Positions 8,001-15,344 of a DNA stretch of 64,000 nt are shown here, one piece after another (the first letter of the stretch is position 1; every line of letters begins with the position of its first letter). The notes below the pieces were generated by a model. That model was not told where the DNA came from. It worked only from the letters and a program-made list of their open reading frames with translations, and did no database searches. The DNA comes from CF-167 sp963695195 (lineage in GTDB: Bacteria > Chloroflexota > Limnocylindria > QHBO01): NCBI GenBank assembly GCA_963695195.1, contig CAVOGE010000007.1, positions 1,364,001 to 1,428,000 on the forward strand. Direction: 5' to 3'. The translations under genes and the position numbers were made by a program.

Positions 8001-8682
8001 GGGGTTCCTCCCGGAATGTGGCAGCGGTGGCCGGTGCGACCGGTTGACGGTGGTGGGCCGCGCGCTTGCGGACCACCCAGTAGCGATGGGCCCCGGCCGC
8101 CACGACGGACAGCGCGGAGCCCCAATAGAGCGGCCGAAGGGCGTCCGAGTCGGTACCGGCCAGGACCCCGTGGATCCAGGCCATCATCAGAACGACGAGC
8201 GATAGGCGGTGGAGCTTCAACCACAGCCCCGGCGGCAGGAAACGCGTGTATCGCGCAGTGAGCCCCGTGAGCAGCAGGGCGTACAGGGCGATCACGCCGA
8301 CCGCCACCGGCGCGGACCGATACTCCGACAACCCCGGGATGAGCGCGCCGCCGATCCCGACCCCGGCGTACGGGTCGACCACGATGGTTACGACGTGCAC
8401 GGCAAGGAAGGCGAGCACGAAGACCCAGAGCGCCTCGTGCCACGGGTAGATCCGCTTCCCCTGTTTCCACCTGGCCTGCTCGGGGTGACTGAGCACGATG
8501 CCCAGCACCACCTGCGCGGTGAGCACCACCAGGGCCGCGATCCCGGTGGCGCGCGCGGCCAACCAGACGCGCATCTGCGCCTGGTACTCCGACGTGGCGG
8601 GAAGAATCTGGTCGGTGGCGGCGACCACCACCAGCCCCATCGCGGCGAAGACCACCACGGCAAGCCAGCCGGTCAGCTTCAC
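7963..8682 (-). CDS. Ferric-reductase-like transmembrane haem protein
   Basis: A 239-residue polytopic membrane protein of the ferric reductase-like transmembrane (FRD/MsrQ-type) class. About six spans are visible. Two histidine pairs spaced for bis-His haem ligation occur in neighbouring helices: His82/His96 (YPWHEALWVFVLAFLAVH) and His158/His171 (LHRLSLVVLMMAWIHG). There is no C-terminal FAD/NAD domain, so electrons must come from or go to a partner. The start is taken as GTG 8682 (VKLTGWLAVV) because longer starts run into the mutase gene. It is first in the operon with two anchored proteins and apbE. Confidence 0.75.
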   Translation of the reverse strand: MKLTGWLAVVVFAAMGLVVVAATDQILPATSEYQAQMRVWLAARATGIAALVVLTAQVVLGIVLSHPEQARWKQGKRIYPWHEALWVFVLAFLAVHVVTIVVDPYAGVGIGGALIPGLSEYRSAPVAVGVIALYALLLTGLTARYTRFLPPGLWLKLHRLSLVVLMMAWIHGVLAGTDSDALRPLYWGSALSVVAAGAHRYWVVRKRAAHHRQPVAPATAATFREEPHAEPHIEPVPAP

Positions 8683-8773
8683 GGCGCGGCCGCCCCGCAG
8701 GTACCGGGATTCCTCATACCCATACCGAGCGCCCCCGCGCCGGTGAGGTTTCAGATTGCGGTAGTACCTTCGA

Positions 8774-10477
8774 TCAGACGGCGAGTGGTTCTTTGTATTC
8801 GCCGTACACGACGCGCAGCAGGTTGCACATCTCGCCCACCGTGGCGTAGGCACGGACCGCTTCGATGATTGCCGGCATCAGGTTCACGTCGCCCCGGATC
8901 GATTCCTCGCGCAGGCGGGTCAGGGCTGCGGCGTGCGTGTCCGCGTCGCGGGTGACGCGCGTCTGCGTCAGCCGGTCGAGGTGTCGCCGCTCCTGTTCGC
9001 TCCCGATCTCGAGGAGCGGGATGCGCAGCACCTCGTTCGAATCCGCGAATGCGGTGACGCCGATCGTCTCGCGCTCGTGCTCCTCGAGCGCCCGAGCCTG
9101 CGCGTAGGCGGCGTCGGCGATCTCCGCCTGGGGATAGCCGGCCTCGATGGCCCGCACCATCCCGCCCATCTCGTCGATCCGGCGCAGGTAGGCCCACGTC
9201 GCCTGCTCGGTCTGGTTGGTCAGCGTCTCGACGAAGTATGAGCCGGCCAGCGGGTCGACCGTATTCGCGGCGCCCGACTCCTCGGCGAGGACCTGCTGCT
9301 GGCGCAGCGCGAGCAGGGCCGCTTCCTCGCTGGGGACCGCCCACGCCTCGTCATAGGCGTCGGTATGCAGGCTCTGCGTGCCGCCGAGGATGCCGGCCAG
9401 CGCCTGGATGGCGACGCGGGTCAGGTTATTCAGCGGCTGCTGCGCGGTGAGCGAGACGCCGGCAGTCTGGGTGTGGAATCGCATCCAGGTGGAACGCTGG
9501 TTCTCGGCCCCGAAGCGCTCCGTGCTGAGCTTGTACCAGATCCGCCGCGCCGCGCGGAACTTGGCGATCTCCTCGAAGAAGTCGTTGTGGCTGTTGAAGA
9601 AGAAGGAGAGGCGCGGGGCGAAGTCGTCGAAGCGCAGTCCGCGGGCGACGGCGTCTTCGACGTAGGCGATCCCGTCGGCGATGGTGAAGGCCAGCTCCTG
9701 CACCGCCGTCGAGCCGGCCTCGCGGATGTGGTAGCCGCTGATGCTGATCGTGTTCCAGCGGGGCATCTCGCGGGTGCCGAACTCGACCGTATCGGTCACC
9801 AGGCGCAGGCTCGGTCCCGGCGGGAAGATGTACTCCTTCTGCGCGATGAACTCCTTGAGGATGTCGTTCTGCAGCGTCCCGGTGAGCTGCGCGCGGGGCA
9901 CGCCCATCTGCTCGGCGGCCACGATGTACATCGCCCAGATCATGGCCGCCGGCGAGTTGATGGTCATCGACGTGCTGATCTCGCCGACCGGCAGGCCGGC
10001 CAGCAGGATCTCCATGTCGGCCAGGCTCGATACGGCCACGCCGCAGGTGCCGAACTCGCCCGCCGCCATCGGCTCGTCGTGGTCGTATCCGTACAGGGTC
10101 GGCATGTCGTAGGCGATCGACAGCCCGGTGCCGCCGGCGGCGATCAGCTTCTTGAAGCGCTGGTTGGTGTCCTCGGCGGTGCCGAAGCCGGCGAACATGC
10201 GCATCGTCCAGGGGCGGCCGCGGTAGCCGGTCGGGTGGATCCCGCGGGTGAAGGGCGGCGAGCCCGGCTCGCCCAGGTCGTCGGCCTCATTCCAGCCGGG
10301 TGCCGCGTCAGCGTCGGACGGCGGGCTGAAGTGGTAGCGCGGTCGATCGCGGTCCGGGTCGTTGGCGGGATCCCGCAGGTCGTCGGACGTGTACAGGCGC
10401 TCGATCTCCACGCCCGATTGGGTGATGAAGCGGCGCTTGCGCTCACGGCCTGGCGCTGGGGTCTGGTCCTCGGTCAC
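8774..10477 (-). CDS. mcmA: Methylmalonyl-CoA mutase-type large (catalytic) subunit
   Basis: A 567-residue TIM-barrel chain of an acyl-CoA mutase lacking the B12-binding domain. Recognisable blocks: GYRGRPWTMRMFAGF (acyl-CoA binding), GGTGLSIAYDMPTLYGYD, TSMTINSPAAMIWAMY, NTISISGYHIREAGSTA with the catalytic His of the family, and SLHTDAYDEAWAVPS. The matching B12 subunit (25329) and the MeaB chaperone (25763) lie 15 kb away. It isomerises (R)-methylmalonyl-CoA and succinyl-CoA, or a related branched acyl-CoA; isobutyryl-CoA mutase large chains look similar. The start is GTG 10477 (VTEDQTPAPGRERKRR); the longer open frame upstream is not family-like. Confidence 0.88.
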   Translation of the reverse strand: MTEDQTPAPGRERKRRFITQSGVEIERLYTSDDLRDPANDPDRDRPRYHFSPPSDADAAPGWNEADDLGEPGSPPFTRGIHPTGYRGRPWTMRMFAGFGTAEDTNQRFKKLIAAGGTGLSIAYDMPTLYGYDHDEPMAAGEFGTCGVAVSSLADMEILLAGLPVGEISTSMTINSPAAMIWAMYIVAAEQMGVPRAQLTGTLQNDILKEFIAQKEYIFPPGPSLRLVTDTVEFGTREMPRWNTISISGYHIREAGSTAVQELAFTIADGIAYVEDAVARGLRFDDFAPRLSFFFNSHNDFFEEIAKFRAARRIWYKLSTERFGAENQRSTWMRFHTQTAGVSLTAQQPLNNLTRVAIQALAGILGGTQSLHTDAYDEAWAVPSEEAALLALRQQQVLAEESGAANTVDPLAGSYFVETLTNQTEQATWAYLRRIDEMGGMVRAIEAGYPQAEIADAAYAQARALEEHERETIGVTAFADSNEVLRIPLLEIGSEQERRHLDRLTQTRVTRDADTHAAALTRLREESIRGDVNLMPAIIEAVRAYATVGEMCNLLRVVYGEYKEPLAV

Positions 10478-10664
10478 GCGCGCAAGTGTGGCGGCTCGAC
10501 CGATGCCGCTGCAAGCGGGCTGACGCGGCCTCGTCGCGCCGTCACGGGCATTCGTGCAGCACAGGAGCACGGTTGCACAGTTGCATGAATAGTCCCGACG
10601 CCGGCACGACCCGCCCCGAGGCGCAGCACCGCGGCAGGGCGAAGCGCCGCCGGTCGCCGGGAAG

Positions 10665-11936
10665 CTAGGGGTACAGCCCGCGCAGGGCAGTCGCCTCGGC
10701 GACCCGACCCACAGCCACCATCATGGCCGCCCCGCGAAGGTCGACCTTGCGCGAGCGGCTCATGGCGGAGACCCCCGCATACGCGTCGTCCATGATCCGG
10801 TTCAGCTGCGAGACCACCTCGGCCTCCGACCAGAAGAACGACTGCATGTCCTGCACCCACTCGAAGTAGCCCAGCACCATGGCGCCGGCGGTGCACAGGA
10901 TGTCGGGGATGACCGTGACGCCCCGATCCCGCAGGATCGCGTCCGCGTCCAGGGTGGTGGGGGAGTTCGCCGCTTCCACCACGATCCGCGCGCGAATGCC
11001 ACCCGCCACCTCCGCGGTGACCTGGTTCTGTACGCCGGCCGAGATGAGCAGATCGCAATCGACTCCGAACAGGTCGGCCCGCTCCATCGGCTCGGCGTCC
11101 GGCATCTCGGCCACGCTGTCTCGGCGCCGCATGTGGTCGACAGCCGCGCCAACCGGAATGCCGGCCGGATTGGCCACCGCGCGACGGTCGTCGGCGATGG
11201 CCACCACGCGCGCGCCCGCCTCGTCGAGCAGCACCGCCAGGATGCTCCCCACGCGTCCGAATCCCTGGATCGCCACGCGTGCGCCATCGAGTGACAGGCT
11301 GCTCTCGTTGGCCGCCGCCAGGATGCAGCGGAACGCCCCGCGACTCGTCGACTCGCGCCGGCCGCGCGTGCCGCCCACCGCCATCGGCTTTCCCGAGACC
11401 ACGCCGGCCACGGTGTAGCCGCGATGCATGCTGATCGTGTCCATGATCCAGGCCATCGTCTGCGAGCCCGTGTTCACGTCCGGCGACGGGATGTCCCGAT
11501 CCGGGCCGATCATCGAACTGATCTCGGCGGTATAGCGCCGCGTGAGCCCCTCGCGCTCACGGGCCGAGAGTTTGCGCCGATTTACCACCACCCCGCCCAT
11601 CGCCCCGCCGTACGGGATGTGAACGAGCGCCGCCTTCCAGCTGTTGAGCATGGCGTAGGCGCGCACGAGGTCGAGCGTGAGGTCAGCGGTGTACCGGACG
11701 CCGCCGGTGGCTGGGCCGCGGTTCAGGTTGTGATGCACCCGGTAGCCGGTAAAGACCTCCTCGCTGCCGTCGTCCATGGTTGTCGGGAAGTGGACCTCCA
11801 GCTCGCGTCTCGGCACCCGCAGGACGCGGTGCATGCCCGGGTCGAGCTTGAGTCGCTCTGCTGCGACGTCAAGGTCGTACTGGGCCGACTGCCAGACGTT
11901 GTCTGATGCCTCGGATCGGCTCGGAGTGGCGGTCAT
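10665..11936 (-). CDS. Glu/Leu/Phe/Val dehydrogenase paralogue lacking catalytic lysines
   Basis: A 423-residue full-length member of the glutamate dehydrogenase family, closely related to the gene at 33533. The fold is intact: dimerisation segment, AIQGFGRVGSILA dinucleotide site, and a C-terminus ending EATALRGLYP as in its paralogue. Two of the three conserved lysines are gone. RGPAKGG has become RGPATGG (Thr77), and GGGKGG has become GGAMGG (Met113, at the catalytic Lys). Lys101 and the conserved Asp153 (SPDVNT) remain. It is probably unable to catalyse glutamate oxidation and may be a regulatory subunit. A TAGCCT at 11945-11950 ends eight bases before ATG 11936. Confidence 0.85.
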   Translation of the reverse strand: MTATPSRSEASDNVWQSAQYDLDVAAERLKLDPGMHRVLRVPRRELEVHFPTTMDDGSEEVFTGYRVHHNLNRGPATGGVRYTADLTLDLVRAYAMLNSWKAALVHIPYGGAMGGVVVNRRKLSAREREGLTRRYTAEISSMIGPDRDIPSPDVNTGSQTMAWIMDTISMHRGYTVAGVVSGKPMAVGGTRGRRESTSRGAFRCILAAANESSLSLDGARVAIQGFGRVGSILAVLLDEAGARVVAIADDRRAVANPAGIPVGAAVDHMRRRDSVAEMPDAEPMERADLFGVDCDLLISAGVQNQVTAEVAGGIRARIVVEAANSPTTLDADAILRDRGVTVIPDILCTAGAMVLGYFEWVQDMQSFFWSEAEVVSQLNRIMDDAYAGVSAMSRSRKVDLRGAAMMVAVGRVAEATALRGLYP

Positions 11937-11944
11937 TGCTGCAC

Positions 11945-11950
11945 AGGCTA
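11945..11950 (-). promoter_or_regulatory. -10 element of the GDH paralogue
   Basis: On the minus strand TAGCCT, eight bases before ATG 11936, giving a leaderless or near-leaderless transcript. The 144-base gap up to the divergent phosphotriesterase gene must hold both promoters. Confidence 0.4.
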
Positions 11951-12080
11951 GCGAATCGGTCGCGTCCCGGGATGGACCGATGCGTGCCGCCGCGTGGCAC
12001 ACTGGTGGTCCACCGCATTCCACGTGCCGGGCGGCCCCTCTCTGCCGCGCCAGCGCGCCAATGAACCTCGGAGGTTACCG

Positions 12081-13019
12081 ATGGCACCTCGCGTCATGAC
12101 CGTCAGCGGTCCGATCCCGCCCGACCGCGTCGGCTTCACCCTCCCCCACGAGCATACCGGCATCCACCTGTGGCAGATCGCCGGCCGATGGGACTACTGG
12201 GAGCTGACGCCCGACGAGCTGCTGCTGGCCGAGGAGCTGCGCGACTTCCGTCGACGCGGCGGCTCCACCCTGGTCGACCTCACGCTTCCCGGAGTCGGGC
12301 GTGACCCCGAGCGGCTCCGCCAGCTGGCCAGCCGCACCGGCGTACAGATCGTGATGGGAACCGGCTGGTACCGCGGGGCCTACTACCCGGCCGAGGCGCT
12401 GATCGACCGACGCAGCGTGGACGACCTCGCGGCGGAGTTGGTGGGCGAGTTCCGTGACGGGGTCGCCCGGACCGGCGTGCACCCCGGCATCATCGGCGAG
12501 ATCGGCACCGACAAGCCGTGGGTCAGCGCGCTCGAGGAGCGCGTGCATCGCGCCGCGGCCCGCGCCTCGAAGGAGACCGGCATGGCGATCAGCACCCACG
12601 CGGTCATGTCACCGGTCGGCCTCGCGCAGCTGCGCATCTTCGAGGAGGAGGGCGCCGATCCGGCACGCGTGGTGATCGGTCATGCCGACTCGTACCCGGT
12701 GCTCGACCACTACCTGGCGATCCTGGATCGAGGCGCGAACCTGGAGTTCGACTTCATCGGCCATCGGTTTGCGAGCGAGGAGGCCGCCGAGCCGCGGCTG
12801 GTCGAGCTGATCGTCGAGCTGCTGGAGCGCGGCTACGGCCCGCAACTGCTGCTCAGCCAGGACGTCTGCCACAACAGTCAGCTGAAGGCGAACGGCGGGT
12901 TCGGCTTCACCTACCTCCAGCAGCACTTCCTGCCGACCCTGCGCACCGCTGCGGTGGGGGAGGGGGAGATCGCCCAGATGACGAGCGACAACCCCCGGCG
13001 CATCCTGACCGTGGCGTAG
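12081..13019 (+). CDS. Phosphotriesterase-family metal-dependent hydrolase
   Basis: A 312-residue amidohydrolase-superfamily TIM barrel of the phosphotriesterase/PHP-homology branch. The metal ligands are readable: LPHEHTG (HxH, strand 1), GIIGEIGTDKP (bridging Glu where many members have a carboxylated Lys), ISTHAV (His), VIGHAD (His) and LSQDVCH (Asp). Glu at the bridge places it with E. coli Php and PTER-like members rather than true phosphotriesterases, so the natural substrate is more likely a lactone or phosphodiester; it is not known. ATG 12081 has GGAGG nine bases upstream. It is divergent from the GDH paralogue. Confidence 0.85.
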   Translation: MAPRVMTVSGPIPPDRVGFTLPHEHTGIHLWQIAGRWDYWELTPDELLLAEELRDFRRRGGSTLVDLTLPGVGRDPERLRQLASRTGVQIVMGTGWYRGAYYPAEALIDRRSVDDLAAELVGEFRDGVARTGVHPGIIGEIGTDKPWVSALEERVHRAAARASKETGMAISTHAVMSPVGLAQLRIFEEEGADPARVVIGHADSYPVLDHYLAILDRGANLEFDFIGHRFASEEAAEPRLVELIVELLERGYGPQLLLSQDVCHNSQLKANGGFGFTYLQQHFLPTLRTAAVGEGEIAQMTSDNPRRILTVA

Positions 13020-13034
13020 GGCGCCCGGCTGAAG

Positions 13035-14067
13035 GTGCCCGACTCGCGCGACCCAGCTGCCGACCTGCGAAGGATCGCCTTCCTGCTGGAGGCCGCCAGC
13101 GAGCCGACCTATCGGGTGCGCGCCTTCCGATCGGCGGCGGGAACTGTTGAAGCCCTCGATCCCGTCGACCTGGCGGAACGAGTACGCCGCGGAACCCTGC
13201 GCGATCTGTCGGGGATCGGTGAAGTGATGGCCCGCACCGTGGCCGAATCGCTCCGCGGGGAGGAGCCGGTCTACCTGCGTCGCCTCGAGGCGACCGGCGG
13301 CCGGCCGGTGGCCGAGGCGGGGGCGGAGCTGATGGCGGCCCTGCGCGGCGACTGCCACGTCCACTCCGAGTGGTCCGATGGCGGCTCACCCATCCGCGAG
13401 ATGGCCGAGGCGGCTCGAGAGCTCGGCCATTCGTACATGGTCCTTACCGATCACTCCCCGAGACTCAAGGTCGCCAACGGTCTCACCGCGGAGCGACTGG
13501 AGCAGCAGCTGGAGGAGGTGGCGCTCCTCAACGTCGGAGCTGGCCCCGTTCCGCATCCTGAGCGGGATCGAGGTCGACATCCTGTCCGACGGTTCGCTCG
13601 ACCAGGACCGCGACCTGCTATCCCGGCTCGACCTGGTCGTCGGGAGCGTGCATTCGGAGCTGGCGATGGACGAGCGACCGATGACTCGCCGGCTGGTGAC
13701 GGCACTGGCCGACCCGCTGCTCGATGTGCTGGGTCATCCGACAGGGCGCATGGTCGCCGGGAAGCGGCGCCGGCCGCCATCTGCGTTCGACGCCGAGATC
13801 GTATTCGCCGCTGCGGCGCAGTTCGACAAGGCGATCGAGGTGAACGCTCGCCCGGAACGGCTCGATCCGCCAAAGCGGTTGTTGCGGCTCGCCGTGGAGG
13901 CCGGCTGCCGGGTCGCCATCGACTCCGACGCCCACGCGCCCGGACAGATGGCGTGGCTACCGTATGGCTGCGACCGGGCGGCGGCCTGTGGGGTGCCGCT
14001 CGAGTCGGTGGTCAATGCGCTGGGGGCCGATGCACTGCTGACCTGGACCGCAGCCCATCAGGCCTGA
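13035..14067 (+). CDS. HhH plus PHP-domain protein (PolX C-terminal-like), frameshifted
   Basis: A stand-alone relative of the C-terminal half of family X DNA polymerases. The N-terminus has a helix-hairpin-helix region (RDLSGIGEVMARTVAES). The PHP phosphoesterase domain follows with metal motifs CHVHSEWSDGG, LTDHSPR, GIEVDIL, GSVHSE, LGHPTG and IDSDAHAPG. The frame breaks after VALLNV: one extra G at 13536/13537 separates it from ELAPFRILSGIEVDIL in the next frame. Removing that base restores an unbroken protein of about 343 residues, so this is probably a sequencing indel. The start is GTG 13035, 16 bases after the hydrolase stop. Confidence 0.75.
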
Positions 14068-14124
14068 GCCCGGCGCCCCCCCATCGGTCATACTCGACGC
14101 AGCATCTGCACAAGGAGTCTCCTG

Positions 14125-14328
14125 ATGTCTGTCGCCAAGGTCACCGAGCTGAGCTGCACCTCGTCCGAGTCGTTCGAGGACGCCATTCGCCAGGGCATCG
14201 AGCGCGCCAGTCGAACGTTGCGGGGCGTGCGCAGCGCCTGGGTCAAGGAGCAGCGGGTCAACGTCGGCAGCGACGGATCGCTCGAGTTCCAGGCCAACAT
14301 CCTGGTCACCTTCATCCTCGAGGGTTGA
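14125..14328 (+). CDS. Dodecin, flavin-binding
   Basis: A 67-residue dodecin, which assembles into a hollow dodecamer storing or buffering flavins (riboflavin, FMN, FAD) or CoA. The fold signature is clear: VAKVTELSCTSSESFEDAI, then ASRTLRGVRSAWVKEQRV with the flavin-stacking Trp, then LEFQANILVTFILE with the conserved Gln. AAGGAG lies about eight bases before ATG 14125. A CATACT near 14088 may be its -10. Its length is standard. Confidence 0.93.
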   Translation: MSVAKVTELSCTSSESFEDAIRQGIERASRTLRGVRSAWVKEQRVNVGSDGSLEFQANILVTFILEG

Positions 14329-14370
14329 TCCCCCGAGGCTGCCGGCCGCGCGACGAGATCGGGCGGAGCC

Positions 14371-15276
14371 CTACTCGGCGAGCCCGATGCGCCCTTCGCG
14401 GCGCACGAAGAGCGGTCGGTACTTGGGATTCGACACGCGGGCATTGACGCTCGCGGCGTCGAGCGGCTTCGCACTCCGCGGAGGGGCGTAGTTTCCGCGC
14501 TCGATGATGGCGGCCGACAATTCGACCGCAGTCAGGGGACCACGCTCCGCGAGCACGGCGGCGATCTCGGAATGCAGCGGCGTCTTCGCCTTCGCGGCAG
14601 CCTTGCCGGTTGCTTTCCGCGCGGCACGTTTCGGGGCCTTGATGGCCGAAGGCGGGGCTTCGCCGGTCACCGCGGTCTTGCGTGGTCGACCGGGACCCCG
14701 CTTGACCGGGGCAGCCTCAGCGGTCGGCTCGGCGGCAGCTGCGGTCGGGGTGGCGGTAAGTGCATCGACGCGGCGTGTCAGCTCGTCGAGACGCGCTACC
14801 AGCGTGGCGATCCCGTCGGGCGCTGCCTGGGTCGGGGGGCGCGAGCCAGGGCGCGCGGCGTCCAGGCGCTCTTCCACCCAGCTCGTCACCAGCTCGCCAG
14901 GGCGAACCCCGGCTTCGGCGGCGAGCAGCTTCAACGCACTCAGACGGCGCGGATCGAGCCGGATCGACATCCCTGCGTCATCGCCCGCACCGGGGGCGAA
15001 GCCGCCACTCTGGCGCGGCGGGGCACCGAATGCGGGGCGGTCCCGCTGCGGGCGGTCGTTGAATGGTCGATCACCGAATGCAGGGCGGTCCCGCTGCGGG
15101 CGGTCGTTGAATGGTCGATCACCGAATGCAGGGCGGTCCCGCTGCGGGCGGTCGTTGAATGGTCGATCACCGAATGCAGGGCGGTCACCGCCCTGGGGTC
15201 GGCCGGGTCCAGATGGGCGGCCGGGTCCGCCGGGTCGCCCGCCAGGGCGGCCACCGGGTCGTCGTTCGTATGGCAT
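14371..15276 (-). CDS. Repeat/AT-hook protein with C-terminal winged helix (HARE-HTH-like)
   Basis: A 301-residue basic protein built of four parts. (1) A Gly/Arg/Pro-rich N-terminus. (2) Three exact copies of a 16-residue unit (FGDRPFNDRPQRDRPA) encoded by the 48-bp repeat at 15028-15187. (3) A ribbon-helix-helix-like segment (MSIRLDPRRLSALKLLAAEA), then a linker with a classical AT-hook, KRGPGRPRK, and Lys/Ala-rich tracts. (4) A C-terminal domain (LHSEIAAVLAERGPLTAVEL through FVRREGRIGLAE) resembling the HARE-HTH winged helix. Together these suggest a DNA-binding, nucleoid-type protein. The family as a whole is not recognised. ATG 15276 follows TATCGT by seven bases. Confidence 0.6.
   Translation of the reverse strand: MPYERRPGGRPGGRPGGPGRPSGPGRPQGGDRPAFGDRPFNDRPQRDRPAFGDRPFNDRPQRDRPAFGDRPFNDRPQRDRPAFGAPPRQSGGFAPGAGDDAGMSIRLDPRRLSALKLLAAEAGVRPGELVTSWVEERLDAARPGSRPPTQAAPDGIATLVARLDELTRRVDALTATPTAAAAEPTAEAAPVKRGPGRPRKTAVTGEAPPSAIKAPKRAARKATGKAAAKAKTPLHSEIAAVLAERGPLTAVELSAAIIERGNYAPPRSAKPLDAASVNARVSNPKYRPLFVRREGRIGLAE
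15028..15187. repeat. 48-bp tandem repeat, 3.3 copies, in coding sequence
   Basis: Units at 15028-15075, 15076-15123 and 15124-15171 are identical apart from one base near the start of the first copy; a fourth partial copy runs to about 15187. The period is a multiple of three and each unit encodes 16 residues of the AT-hook protein on the minus strand. The near-perfect identity, including silent positions, suggests recent expansion by slippage or recombination. Confidence 0.9.
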
Positions 15277-15283
15277 CAGCCCC

Positions 15284-15289
15284 ACGATA
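15284..15289 (-). promoter_or_regulatory. -10 element of the AT-hook protein gene
   Basis: TATCGT on the minus strand, seven bases before ATG 15276; leaderless arrangement with no ribosome binding site between. Confidence 0.5.
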
Positions 15290-15344
15290 CCCGTTTGAGG
15301 GGCTCCCCGCCACCGAGGGTACCTGCGCCGCGGGCAGTGCCGAC

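Noticed and set aside
13035..14447. Reading frame continuing to 14447 as a longer PHP protein
   Set aside because: After residue about 168 the frame is shadow sequence; the PHP metal motifs continue in the neighbouring frame up to 14067.
15028..15187. Regularly spaced repeats resembling a CRISPR array
   Set aside because: The 48-bp units are contiguous with no unique spacers, are a multiple of three and lie in a coding frame. There are no cas genes. It is an intragenic tandem repeat.
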